A stretch of DNA of 64,000 bases from Tribonema minus (Eukaryota > Sar > Xanthophyceae > Tribonematales > Tribonemataceae), in assembly GCA_017506865.1 (NCBI GenBank), contig JAFCMP010000023.1:372001-436000 (forward strand), given 5' to 3'. Under the pieces are notes generated by a model. The model searched no databases, was not told where the DNA came from, and saw nothing but the letters and a program-made list of their open reading frames with translations. The translations under genes were made by a program, and so were the position numbers. Positions 34,350-45,900 of the stretch are shown here, one piece after another. Every line of letters starts with the position of its first letter. Within the stretch, counting starts at the first letter, position 1.

Positions 34350-37300
34350 ATGCGAGCCTCACGGGGACTCTGCGTCTACATGCTCTCTGCGACCTGCGCT
34401 GGAGCCTTGAGGCTGCCTGTGCATCTGCGTCCGCATGCCGGAGCAGCTGCTTACTCACGGGCACTCTCTGCGAGCAGCTTTCACAGCAATGCTGCTGACA
34501 GAAGCGCTCCCAGGCGGATGGTGCCTCAGGCGCAGCAGGTGGTGCAGACTGCTGAAAGCGACACCAGCGTGCCAGCAAGGCGGCGCACCTTTGCAGGCAT
34601 CAGGGCCAATGACTTTCAGGTAAGCAGTCGCATTCACTGATTCAACACACCTGAAGCAGCAGCGACCTGCATCCACACACTCAGTATCCGCTGTTTGCGT
34701 GCTTGTTGAATTTGCTGCCGTGATCGTCGCTGATTTCTGGCGGTTTTCTTTTTCCTGGGCATCGTTCCCGCAGCATCCCTTTGATCAAGAGGCGACTGCG
34801 GCATTGAAGCGGTTACCGGGGCTGGAAGCTGCAGTTAGGAGCTTTATTCCTATTGTTGAGGTACGTGGCCTACCGTCAGCCTTTTGATGTGACTCTGTCC
34901 AGACCACGACAAAGAACCAAGTGGCAAGCAGAGGGAGTGTGCTGGGCAAGGTGTAACAGATGGCGTGGGGATATCTTCATCAAGGTGCACTAGATGTACT
35001 TTTCTCTGGCAACCAGCGCCTGCGAACTGCTGTCCTTGAAGTTTGCGCTGCTCAGCTGCCACCTGGCTTGTCGCGAGCACACAGACGGCGCCTGTGCGCA
35101 AGGCCCGCAGCTGAAGTGCATTCTGGTGCATGTGACTGGCGCAGGACACCATATACCTGGACAACATCGCCAACGCTGTGCTGGTGGGGCCTCACCAGCT
35201 GCAATCCATCCACAAGTCGCTGCTGCAGGCGTGCGCCATCCTGGACATGCAGGTGCGCTCACAACATGCCATCATTGTTGGCGTGCACCTTGCCGCATTT
35301 CTTTGCTTTGTAAGTGCCGCATCATTGCCACGCAGAAGGTCATAGTCGTACCAACAAGGGTTTTGTGCTTTCACCAGGTGTCAATGCCCCAACAGCCGTT
35401 TGCCATGGCTATCTCTTGGATGTTGAACGTGCAGGTATGTAGAGGGGGTTGTCGCCGGTACTTTGGCGCTGCTGCCAACGCCCATGCATGTCCACAACCT
35501 CGTCCATGGATTCTCATGATCACGCTTCATGTGCCAACTGCGCGTGCAGCCCCCAGAGGTCTACGTGCGGCAGAACCCGACACCCAACGCCTACACCCTG
35601 GCAGTCAGCGGCAAGAAGCCCTTCATCGTACTGCACAGCAGGTGAGTGCGACCGCTGCCTCGGCTCCACGACACCTGACTCCATCAGATCATCTGGTGCC
35701 GTGTAAACGCAATGCTCTGCAGCTACATGTGACGCTGCCGTGCACGTACGCAAGCCTCCATCAGTCACGCATCGCAGGGGCCCTTCGCAAAGTGTGCCAT
35801 TCCACTCCCCAGCTGTTGCAAGCCAGCGACGCGGCACCACTCTGTTGAACCCAGCATACAGACACCTCGGTGCATGCATGGACCGTTCCCGGCGCCGTTC
35901 CCCAGCGCGCGCTCACGCGCCGCCGCTTGCACCCCCCTCCTCCGCTCGCGCGCGTGCGCTCTCCCACCAGCCTGATCGACCTCATGAGCCCCGCGGAGCT
36001 CCAGGCCGTCATCGCGCACGAGCTCGGGCACCTCAAGTGCGAGCACGGCATCTGGATCACTGCGGCGAACGTGCTGACGAGCGGCCTGGCGCGGTCCGCG
36101 TTTGGCCTCGGCAGCGTCGTGGCGGAGGCGCTTGGGCTGCGGCGGCTGCTGCAGCGGTGGCGCCTGACAGCGGAGCTCAGCTGTGACAGGGCGGCGCTGC
36201 TCGTGGCGCAGGACGTGAACGTCGTGGTGTCCACGCTACTCAAGGTGAGTCAGAGTCAGAGTTATTGTCGTGGCGGCAACAGGGCGGTGCTGCTCGTGGC
36301 GCAGGACGTGAACGCCGTGGTGTCCACGCTGCTCGAGGTGAGTCGGGTCTAAGTCATTCATCGCGGCAGAGCTCAGCTGCGATGTAGTGGTCTCAGGGTG
36401 AATGTGGTAGTGGTGTCAGCGCTGCTGCATGTGACTCAGACTTGGAGTCTCCGCAGGGCATGGGGATGGGAGAACAGCCTGTGAGGACGCGCCACCACGG
36501 CAGTCAGCCGTGCAAGGCGTGAAGATGGCGGCGTCCGCGCTACTCGCGGTATCAGTGTGTGAGTTTTGATGACATGATGTTCGTCTGCGCTACTCGGTTC
36601 AGTATGTGAGTGTTGAGGACATGATGTTCATGAGCTCTGAGTGCTGGGCAACACTCGCGCCATCTTCGGTGATGCTGAATACCGCAACAGCGGACGCGGT
36701 ACAGAACGGCGTGCCAAGCACTTCTAGGCACCTTGTCGGATGGCACTGGATGTGGCAGTGCGGCCAGCATCGCAAGTGGCATCTGTTGTGTCTAGGACTG
36801 AATTGATGTCCGCAGTACCACTCTGGTACTTGCTCGCTTCCAGCTGCGACAGGTGCGCGCCTCGCTGCCACTCCGCTCAGCGCAGTGCTGCCGCCGCTGC
36901 TGCCGCCGCCGCTGCTGCTGCCACCGTCATCGGCTGCGTAGCTGCAATCCTCGTGCATCAGCAGCTCTGCCCAGAGCAGTTGCTCAACGAGTCCTCTGCG
37001 ATACTGCGTCATAACCACAGTATGTATTGACCACCCCCTACCCCCCCAAAGCGCACGTGGAGCTTGTATAAGAGTGGTTGCTCTACAATGAACGCTCATA
37101 ATGTTTGAAATGGCGGTGCTGAGTTGATGTCTGTGACACACACTCTTACACGAGCTCCACGCGCGCTCTGTAGCATTATCGATCTTCCTCTCATAGCCGT
37201 TCATTTACTCACACGCGCGGTCTGGCCACAGACATAAAATCAGCACGGCCATTACAAAGTCATGAGCGTTTATCATTGAGCAACCCTCACTGCGAACCAT

Positions 37301-37905
37301 CAGCACCTTTACACCAGCTCCACGCGCGCTTTGTAGGCATCATCAGCCTTCCTGTCAGAGTCGTTCATTTCCTTACACGCGCGGTCTGGGTACTGTGGCA
37401 CTCTTTGCTTTTATGCATGCATGTGCTGCTCCCTGTTTTGGGGGGTTGGGGGGCAAGAGCCAGATGCTACAGAGCCACACACCAACACTTGCACTTGCAG
37501 TGCAGCGTCCTTGATAAGCAACCTTCACTGCGAACCATCAGCACTCCCACACGAGCTCAACGCGCGCTTTGTAGGCATCAACAATCTTCCCTTCACAGCG
37601 ACCCCCCCCCCCCCCCCCCCCCCCCCCGCGCGCAGCTGGTCGGCGGCAGCGTGCGCAACGCGGACGAGCTGAGCGTGCACGAGTTCCTCAAGCAGGCCAA
37701 GGCGTACGACCTCGCCAGCCGCACGCGCCTCGGGCGCCTGCTGCGCAGCACCGTCATGGCGGAGGCGACGCACCCGCTGCCCGTCATCCGCGCGCAGGAG
37801 CTCGACACGTGGTCGCGGTCGCCGCAGTACCTGGGGGTGCTCAAGCGGGGGGCGGAGCTGGTGGACGCGGGGCCAGTGGCGCCGCCTCCCCCCGTTGCGC
37901 GGTGA
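34350..37905 (+). CDS. M48-family zinc metallopeptidase, plant/cyanobacterial type (366 aa)
   Basis: Exons 34350-34619, 34774-34860, 35145-35252, 35550-35641, 35971-36244 and 37636-37905 give 1101 nt. Residues ~1-75 look like a chloroplast or mitochondrial transit peptide (Arg/Ala/Ser-rich). The mature part reads HPFDQEATAALKRLPGL, VLVGPHQLQSIHKSLLQA, EVYVRQNPTPNAYTLAVSG, then the zinc site HELGH (residues 202-206) with the third ligand Glu254 in AELSCDRAALL, and a C-terminal ATHPLPVIRAQELDTWSRS. This matches the soluble-type M48 proteases of plastids and cyanobacteria rather than the multi-TM CAAX protease. The role is probably organelle protein turnover; no substrate is known from sequence. 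The start at 34350 was preferred over an upstream in-frame ATG (34239) because the peptide after it looks like a targeting sequence. Intron 5 holds a striking ladder of repeats. Confidence 0.92.
36186..36560 (+). repeat. Ladder of copies of the M48 exon 5 donor junction
   Basis: The exon end plus donor (36186-36254, coding ALLVAQDVNVVVSTLLK then gtgagtcag) is repeated at 36280-36346 with only a few changes (ALLVAQDVNAVVSTLLE then gtgagtcgg). A third, decayed copy sits at about 36362-36432 (cagagctcagctgcgat...gtgactcagac) and weaker echoes at 36515-36560. Each copy still carries a GT donor-like site. Confidence 0.92.
37130..37601 (+). repeat. Three-copy repeat near the end of M48 intron 5
   Basis: A block reading gcgaaccatcagcac...acg/ccagctc.acgcgcgctttgtaggcatca..atcttcc occurs at about 37278-37360 and 37518-37600, with an older partial copy at about 37137-37200 (cacgagctccacgcgcgctctgtag). 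The spacing of the last two is about 240 bp. Confidence 0.85.
37602..37627 (+). repeat. Poly-C tract (26 nt) before the last M48 acceptor
   Basis: A pure C run ends 8 nt before the 3' splice site at 37635. It takes the place of the usual mixed polypyrimidine tract. Confidence 0.95.
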
Positions 37906-39960
37906 CGGGCAGGGGCGCGTGCGCTCATTCTTTTTTGGCGTTAGGATCGGCCGTTCCGTGCGTCCTGTTTATAAAAGCGGTTTCACGGGGTGCTGCGCGC
38001 AGGTGCGGTGTGCGCTAGGCGCGCTGCTGCGCACTGCGGGGTGTGGGCAACACTGCTCAGCTCGCTGCAGCAACGCTCACCTCTGCGAGAGCGTGAGCAG
38101 GGCAGTGCTGTTGCTGCTGTCCGGCGGCGGGCTTCGCACATTGTAATCAGGCACTTTTTGGGCGCCCTGGAGCGGCACCTGCATCACAAGGGCTCTCCCA
38201 TGGAGAGCGCATTGCACATACACACGGAAGCGTTTGGCTCAACGAAACATGTTTCACTGAGGGGTTTGACGCACATAGGGCATGGGGTCACCTGCAGCCC
38301 ACAACAAACATGACATGCATTCACCATTCGTTGTGTGGGTACAGCACCCGGCGTTTGTTCGTGGGTCAGATGATGTGTTGTCATTCCTTGCAATCTGGGT
38401 GTTGTCTTGGATTCAGTCTTGCAACGAAAAGTCTATGCTCTTGTACTTTTATCAATTTCGCTTCGCAAGGGGCGCGAAAAGCCCTCTCTTTGGATGTGCA
38501 CTCACTGCAACATTTCTTCTCCGAAGAGAGACTAGACTTGTACTTTTATTATATTCCACTTGTGGCTGTGGAAATGCCATGTTGTAGGTGTGTCGCCTTG
38601 TTTTCACTCTTGGGTGTAGCATGCAAAGCTTGCACGCCGCACCCCGCCCCCCACATCACCCCCAACAAAGCACCCGCAAGCGACTGTCCCCCACATACTA
38701 GCAGGGATACTGAACAAAGCTACAAGACTTGTACCTCATCTCATTGTCTGATGCAAGACACAAGCAGCTGCCATATGCGCCACATAGAATTTCGTGCTGC
38801 ACTGTTGCTTTGACAGTGAATGCGGGCAGACTCAAACATGCCGAGCATTCATTGCAGCTGCTTGCATGCATTCATAGCTGCTGCAACACGTAGGCACACA
38901 TCATCTGCAGCCCTGGCAATGATTGAAAGTGAAGCCGATCTGACCTGGGCGGCACTGTACAAGATGCGTCAGTGTTGTTTGCAGAGTGACACAAGTGTGC
39001 TGTTGGCGTTTTGTGTACGCAACCGTTGCCGGGTCGGAAGGGAGCAAGGGCAACTCGCCACTCTTCCTCCAACAAAAAAGAAGGCATGCACATCATTTCA
39101 TCCGAGCAGTAAGCAGGAGGTACTGTAGGTAACTGCCACAAGCCCGGCCAATGCCTGCTCTTGCAAGCCGGAGAGGCAGGGCATGATGCCCAAGCGAAGC
39201 TCCTGATAAATATCAGCAGGGCCGCCGTGGCTACGTTGGGCGCCTTGCGCCACGCTTATTGCGCTGGGGCGACCACTGTGCTTGAGCAAGGCGATGGTCC
39301 GCCACTACCGCTCTGGATTGCCCCCCTGTGGGTAAGCTTCGGGGTCTCGGATAATCAACGTTGCTGATCTCCGCGGATCAGCGCCCTTGTGTGTCGTTCC
39401 AACACGTGCTGACACCACATGTACGTTGCATGTCCATTTCATCCACGGCGTTCGGGCGTGGATCGTTGCGATCAAACATTCAGTCTGACCTTACGAGTAA
39501 CATGAATGTATCATGAGAGCCGCTCTGCCACCATCTCTGTTGGTTGCTTTGTTGCTGCTGTACCTAAATGAACCATCAAATACGTGTGGCCAGCACCGCA
39601 TGGCGGCTGTGCGGGCGCATGGTATAGACAACTACAGGAGCTTGCTGAGCACATTTCTGGGACTGCGTTCACCTCACGAGGTGACCTCACAAAGTTTCGA
39701 TTGTGCTTCGTGAGCCCCGAGTATTGGTCGCCAACGAGGAAGTGCCAGCAGGCGCTGCTGCAGCAACACGGCAGGAACGTAGCCCCGATCTAGGTTCAAC
39801 TTAGAGAATCCGAACTTCAACAGAGGGAAAGTCGCTTCAAGTTGAGGTGTGTCTCATTTGGCCTGAGATCAACTGTGGTTGAAACACACACAGCGCACCC
39901 CTGAAGAGCAGTCAAGCACGCTCGTGCCCTGCGCGTCATCCCCCGTGTCATTGAAGCACC
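37906..39960. other. Spacer between M48 and IMPDH genes
   Basis: About 2 kb with no gene I can support. Immediately upstream of IMPDH, between 39790 and 39850, there are CTTCAA and CTTCAAG sites like those in other promoters here. Confidence 0.5.
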
Positions 39961-42900
39961 ATGGCACCGCAGGAATACACTCATGGTGGCGTTACCGTGA
40001 CTGAGGAGGACCTGGTTGATGGATACTCGGCCGAGATGATATTCTCAGCGGGAGCGATGAACAGGGGTTTTACATTCGACGACATGATTGCGCTGCCTGG
40101 TCAAATAGACTTTGGCGTGGAGCAGGTGAGATGGACTACAAATCATGTTAAAGATGTACTGATGAAACTCGCTTCTGCGGTTCTTGCCATTCCACTTGAT
40201 GTTGCGCTGCTGCCAAGCTGCATGCGCTCTCCGCTGCCAAGTAAAATGTAAAACGACAGCACTGCTCATCTCGTCCCTTGTCCGTGTGCCTGCGCCGCCG
40301 CAGGTGGACCTGAACACGAAGCTCACCCGCAACATCAAGCTGTCCTTCCCCTTCGCCTCCAGCCCCATGGACACTGTGACGGAGTCAAAGATGGCCATCG
40401 CCATGGCCCTGCAGGGCTGCATCGGCTTCATCCACTGCAACTGCAGCGCGGAGCGGCAGGTGGAGCAGGTCAAGAAGGTCAAGTCCTACGAGAACGGCTT
40501 CATCACGGAGCCCGCCGTCATGAGCCCCGACGCTCTGGTGTCAGCGCTCGACGCCCTCAAGGCGGAGCGCAACATCTCGGGCGTCCCCATCACGCAGGAC
40601 GGCAAGATGGGCTCCAAGCTCGTGGGCCTCATCACGAAGCGCGACACGGATCTGGTGGAGGACCGCGGCGCATCGCTCAGCACGTACATGACCCCCGCGG
40701 AGGGGCTCATTGTCGGCAAGAAGGGCATCTCGCTGGAGGAGGCGCAGACGCTGCTCAAGGAGTGCAAGAAGGGATACCTACCCATCGTGAGTGCCGCGCC
40801 GCTCGCAGCGCCGCCGCTGCTGCTGCTGCTGCCATGGCACACGCGCGTGCTACTGAGCCGCTCGGTGCGACGATTGCGTTTACTCGCAGCGGCTGTTTGT
40901 GTCTGTGTTGGGGAGGATGAAACGCTAGCCATGCAGAGGGTGAAGAAGCATGCGCACGTGCCTTGGCTATATGCACAGGGCCCCCGCAAAACATGTGTGG
41001 GCATCAAGCACCTTTAACAAACTATACGAGTGAGGACTTGCTTTGCGACGGATGGCTCTTAGTTTTCACGTGTCAACACACTATGTGTGAAACGTCAACG
41101 AATACTTGACTTGCAAGGTGAGAAGATGCCAAAGAGCTATCGCAACGCGTTGCGAGACCTCTCAGCACAGTTTCTCAGCATGCAAGTTCTGCGCGGTGTT
41201 GTTGGTTCACAAACGCACTTCAGAGGCTCGCTACGGTGTTGTTGCAGTTCAGCGCATGGGATGTGCGTACCGCATTCACAGTCAAGAACAGTTTACCAAA
41301 GTGGCCCAGAGCTTTCGCAATTTCGGGGGGATTGTCAGGTACGTTACAGAAGGCTACGGTTGTGTATGGCCTGCATCAGTGGTTTTTCAATACAACGCGC
41401 TTGGTAGAGTTCGATTCTGATCGCAAGACGCCGCCAATGGACCGTCGTCTCCAGATGGATAGCACTTCCACAAAGTGCAACATAACACTACCGACGCTGG
41501 TGCAGTCAGTGCCAGCAATTGCGTCTTGCGGGTGCCTGTGCGCCCCACGAATGCAAGGTCGCCGATGCCTGGCCTCGGCACCCTTGACACAGAAGGCCAT
41601 TTTTACTGCCATGAATGCGGCATTCTGCCAGAAAATTTTGAGAACACACTTGAAACTACTATTGGCGCCACATGGCTGACTCACCCAAACCCTACGTGAC
41701 GTCAACCCTACATCGCCGCGGCTAATCCTACCTACCCGTCTCAACCGCCGCAAGGTGGACGACGCCGGCAACCTGGTGTCCCTCACCACGCGCACGGACC
41801 TGCTCAAGTCGCGCGACTACCCGCACTCCACCAAGAACGCCGCGACCAACACGCTGCGCTGCGGCGCCGCGGTGCTCGCGCAGGAGGGCCACCGGCCGCG
41901 CATCGACGCGCTCGCCGCTGCGGGCGTGGACGTCTTTGTCATTGACGAGCGGAATGGGTCCACGGACGCGCAGGTGGGTAGCGGGCGGCGCTGCGAACGC
42001 GCGGAATGCGGGCTTGAGTGTGTGTGTACGCGTACATGTATGACAACGAATCCGACGCGCTCGCTGCAGCGGGCGTGGACGTCTTTGTCATTGACGCGCG
42101 GAATGGGTCCACGGATGCGCAGGTTGGCGGCAGCGCTCCGCCTTGAGACAAGTAGAAGTGTATGCGTACAGTATGCTTCAAAATATGTACTTGAAGTATA
42201 TATGTATACACACATGTTTATGCACGCACGCACGTGTATATGCATGTGTGATCATAAGTGTGTGTGCTTCAAAGGTGTGTTTATACATGTACTCTCCGTA
42301 GGGCGCGACTGCGCTGTCACCGCCGTCGGCTGGCTGCTGTTGTCATCATGCATTAGCTGGTGTGAACAACGCACGGGTCACAGGTGTTGCACCTTGGTAT
42401 TCGTTTGCGTGCATCTGACTGCCCTCTAGGGCACTTGATGAAGCGCCTTCTTTCTCAACTGCAATACTTCAAGCTGTGGTAGTTGAAGTATGCACATGCC
42501 CCTTTTTTGTCCTTGATCATGCGCCTGTAGGTGAAGCAGCTCCGGTACATCAAGGAGAAGCACCCGGGGGTGGACGTGGTGGCGGGCAACGTGGTCACGT
42601 GCGCGCAGGCGCGCGTGCTGCTGGAGGCGGGCGCGGATGCGCTACGGGTGGGCATGGGCGCGGGCTCCGTCTCCACCACACAGCAGGTATGTTTGTTTGT
42701 CATATTGGAAAAAACAGTGCTCTTTTGTTACCTTTGTAGTCATGATCGAGAGCGCTGTGCCATGCATAATACATGTACACTTCACGCTCTTGATTAGACC
42801 ATCAGGTATGCATGTACGTCCGCTTTTTGTTTTAGCAGTTTAGATGTTTCAAGTGGAACCGCTTTTATACAGTTCAGGGCGTCTTCACGCTGTGGCAAGG

Positions 42901-45900
42901 ATGTTTCAAGTGGAACCGCTGCTGTTATACAGTTCAGGGCGTCTTCACGTTGCGGCAAGGATGCTCCGCTGCCTCACATCAGGCCTTTCTTCAAGGGATC
43001 GACATCTGTGCAGTGCGACCAAGCATCTGGCCATCTGGCGGTTCACGCACTCTCTGGGTGGTTTACTAAGAGATGTGCCTATAAACCTCTGACAGTGGTT
43101 TGCAGTCGTCATGATGACGTACCGCAGATACTGCACTCAAAACCTCAAATACTTGGAAGTGAGATGCACAGAAGGACCATGTTGAAGAAGGCACACCCGT
43201 GCCACTTGTCACCGGCCATGCATGGGGCAGCAGTACAGCAGTGCTCATATCGGTGCTGTGTGCTTCGCTTCTGTGATGGAGTGCATAGTCCTGCTCCACC
43301 TAATAGTCTAGCGGCGTCATCAGCTGAGATTCTGCTTCACTGCACCGCTGCACCGCTGGCCTGTGTAGGCAGTAATTTAATTGTGCTAGAGAGAACACTG
43401 CTGTCCCTACCTGACAGTGACGTCTTCACCTGTAATGGTCAAGTATACACTGTGAGCTACTTGAAGTATGGCTGTTGCTCCAGGTCTGAGCAGTGGGCAG
43501 GGTGCGCCATGATTCGTCATACAAGAAGGCGGTCCATTGAGGGTACTGAGCATTGCTGCATGCTGCTTTGACTCATCCTGTCTGTGCACAGCATATTGTT
43601 GTCCGCGCTGTGTCACGAATGTCATGGGTGTTACCATATTCCTGGGCTGCGTCGAGGTCTGGAGAGAGCGTAAGGCTATGTACAAGAGAATCTAAACGTA
43701 TGAGTTCAAGTTGGCTCGAAGAAAGCGAACTGGATTGCAGCTGCTGCAGATTGCAAAAAAATCATGCCTGACCTGTCGGAATTTCACAACTCCACAATTG
43801 GGAGACCAAAAACAACTAATTTTCTGGATGAAGGTTCCCAAAGTTCACAATGAAATATCGACCTACTTTCGAAGGACATGTATAAGAATCTATTCTGCTG
43901 AGTCAGCGTCGCGTATCGCGTTCAGCAAGCTGGCAACTTAGCGCCGTCATATGAGCAGCAGCCACTCGCGTGCACACCTCGAGATCATCACCCCTACCAC
44001 AGCCAAACAACTTTAACTCACCATCGACTTCAACTTCCAATACCACACCTACCCCCTGCCCCAGGTCCGAGCAGTGGGCAGGGCTCAGATCAGCGCCGTA
44101 TACTACGTGAGCAGGCTGGCGGCGGAGCAGGGCATCCCCGTCATCGCCGACGGCGGCATCATGAACACGGGCTGCGCGACCAAGGCGCTGTCGCTCGGCG
44201 CGAGCGTCGTCATGATGGGGGGCATGCTGGCGGCAACGGAGGAGGCGCCCGGCGACTACTTCTACCAGGTATGCGCGTGTGCTGCATGGCTGCAGTACCG
44301 TATGTATGACCTGTTGCTGGAAGGGAGGCCCCCCCGGCGATGACTTCTACCAGGTATGCATGTATGATGTGTAGTTGCACATGTACCGTATGTATGACGT
44401 GTCACTGGACGCGCCGGCGACTACTTCGACGGGGTGTGCACGTATGCCGCATAGCTGCATACTATAGGTACATGCTGTCGACTAAAGAGGCCCCCCGCGA
44501 CACTTGCGCCAGGCATGTACGCATGCACCGCCATTTGGGTGCAGCCCGGCGGACCGGCGCAGAAGAAAAAGTCAGAGTTCAACTCTAGATTGCTGATTGC
44601 TGCAGAAGACTGGACATGTCAGGTACGCTTCTTACAGTCAGCGGAGGGGCCTGACAAACTCACTACACGGGCCCGCAATTAGCTGCGGTGCCCAGATGAA
44701 GCCGAACTCACGGCTGCTGAACTCACAACCTGAGCAATGATGCCTCTGCGCGGTTGATGCCCACCCCATACCCAACTGCATGACTCGCGGCAGCATTTGT
44801 CTGTTCACCATCGGCAGTGCCAGACTTGCCTTCCACGTACTTGATACGTGAACTTCCATGCATAGTCTATACCCGCTAGACAGCTATGTACCTACACATG
44901 CGTGTGTGCGGCTGACCGCTGGCATGCGCATCGCTTGTGCTGCGCCGCGCCAGACTACTTTGTACACACATGTGTGTGTGTGTGTGGCTGACATCTATGC
45001 GGCCATCGCTTGTGCTGCGCCGTGCAGGACGGTGTGCGTACGAAGCACCACCACGCTACGACGTCATGTATTGTCTACTCGTATATTTGTGTGGCTAGGC
45101 GCTGACACGCACACCGCCCTCGCCTGCGCCGTGCAGGACGGCGTGCGCGTGAAGCGCTACCCCGCCGCAACGTCCTTCACACATGTGATCCTAAATACCG
45201 TACCTCTACGCCATGTACACCTGTGCGTGGGGGGCTGAGCGCTGACACAAACGTCGCCCTCGCCTGTGACGTACAGGACGGCGTGCGCATGAAGCACTAC
45301 CACGCGACGACGTCGTTCGCCGTGCAGAGCCGCGCGGACGGCCTCGCAGTGCCCGCGGGATCCTCCGCAGTGGTCACGTCCAGCGGCGTCAGCGGCCTGG
45401 TGGTCGACAGGGGGTCGCTCGACAGGTGCGGCCGCTTGATCTATCTCAGTAGAGGTCATTTGTTGATCGCACTTGGCGTTCTTGCGTTGATTTCACTCGC
45501 CGCGCGAAAGAGAGTCCGGAGGCAGAGCAGCCAGGGCGGCACGGCTGGCCTGGATCGTGTACGGGGGTCCTGATGGGGGGTGCGGCCAGATCGAATCCAC
45601 TGATGCTGTGTACTGTCATCCTTTTCATGCTGCTCCACGCTTCTAGTCATCCTGGGCTGTCCTAGTCATCGTTTTTGTAGTGCATGCTGCTGCAAGCTTG
45701 TCAGTCGTACGCAGACTGGTCGTGGTCGGGGGGTGCCGCGCCTGGTGCGGTCATGTGGATTCATCTCTTGTTGCACACTGGGCACTGATGCTTTGGCTAC
45801 ATGCAACACAGAAAGCCGTCTGGAGGCAGTTTAAGAGCAGTGCAGCCAAATCTGAACGTCACTGTGATTGCCGTGAATGTCCTTGCGCATGCCGCGCTTG

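Noticed and set aside
35378..35434. Possible extra M48 exon (MPQQPFAMAISWMLNVQ)
   Set aside because: It sits between AG and GT sites, but exons 3 and 4 join directly in phase to give the expected family sequence ILDMQ-PPEVYVRQ, and the insert has no counterpart in the family.
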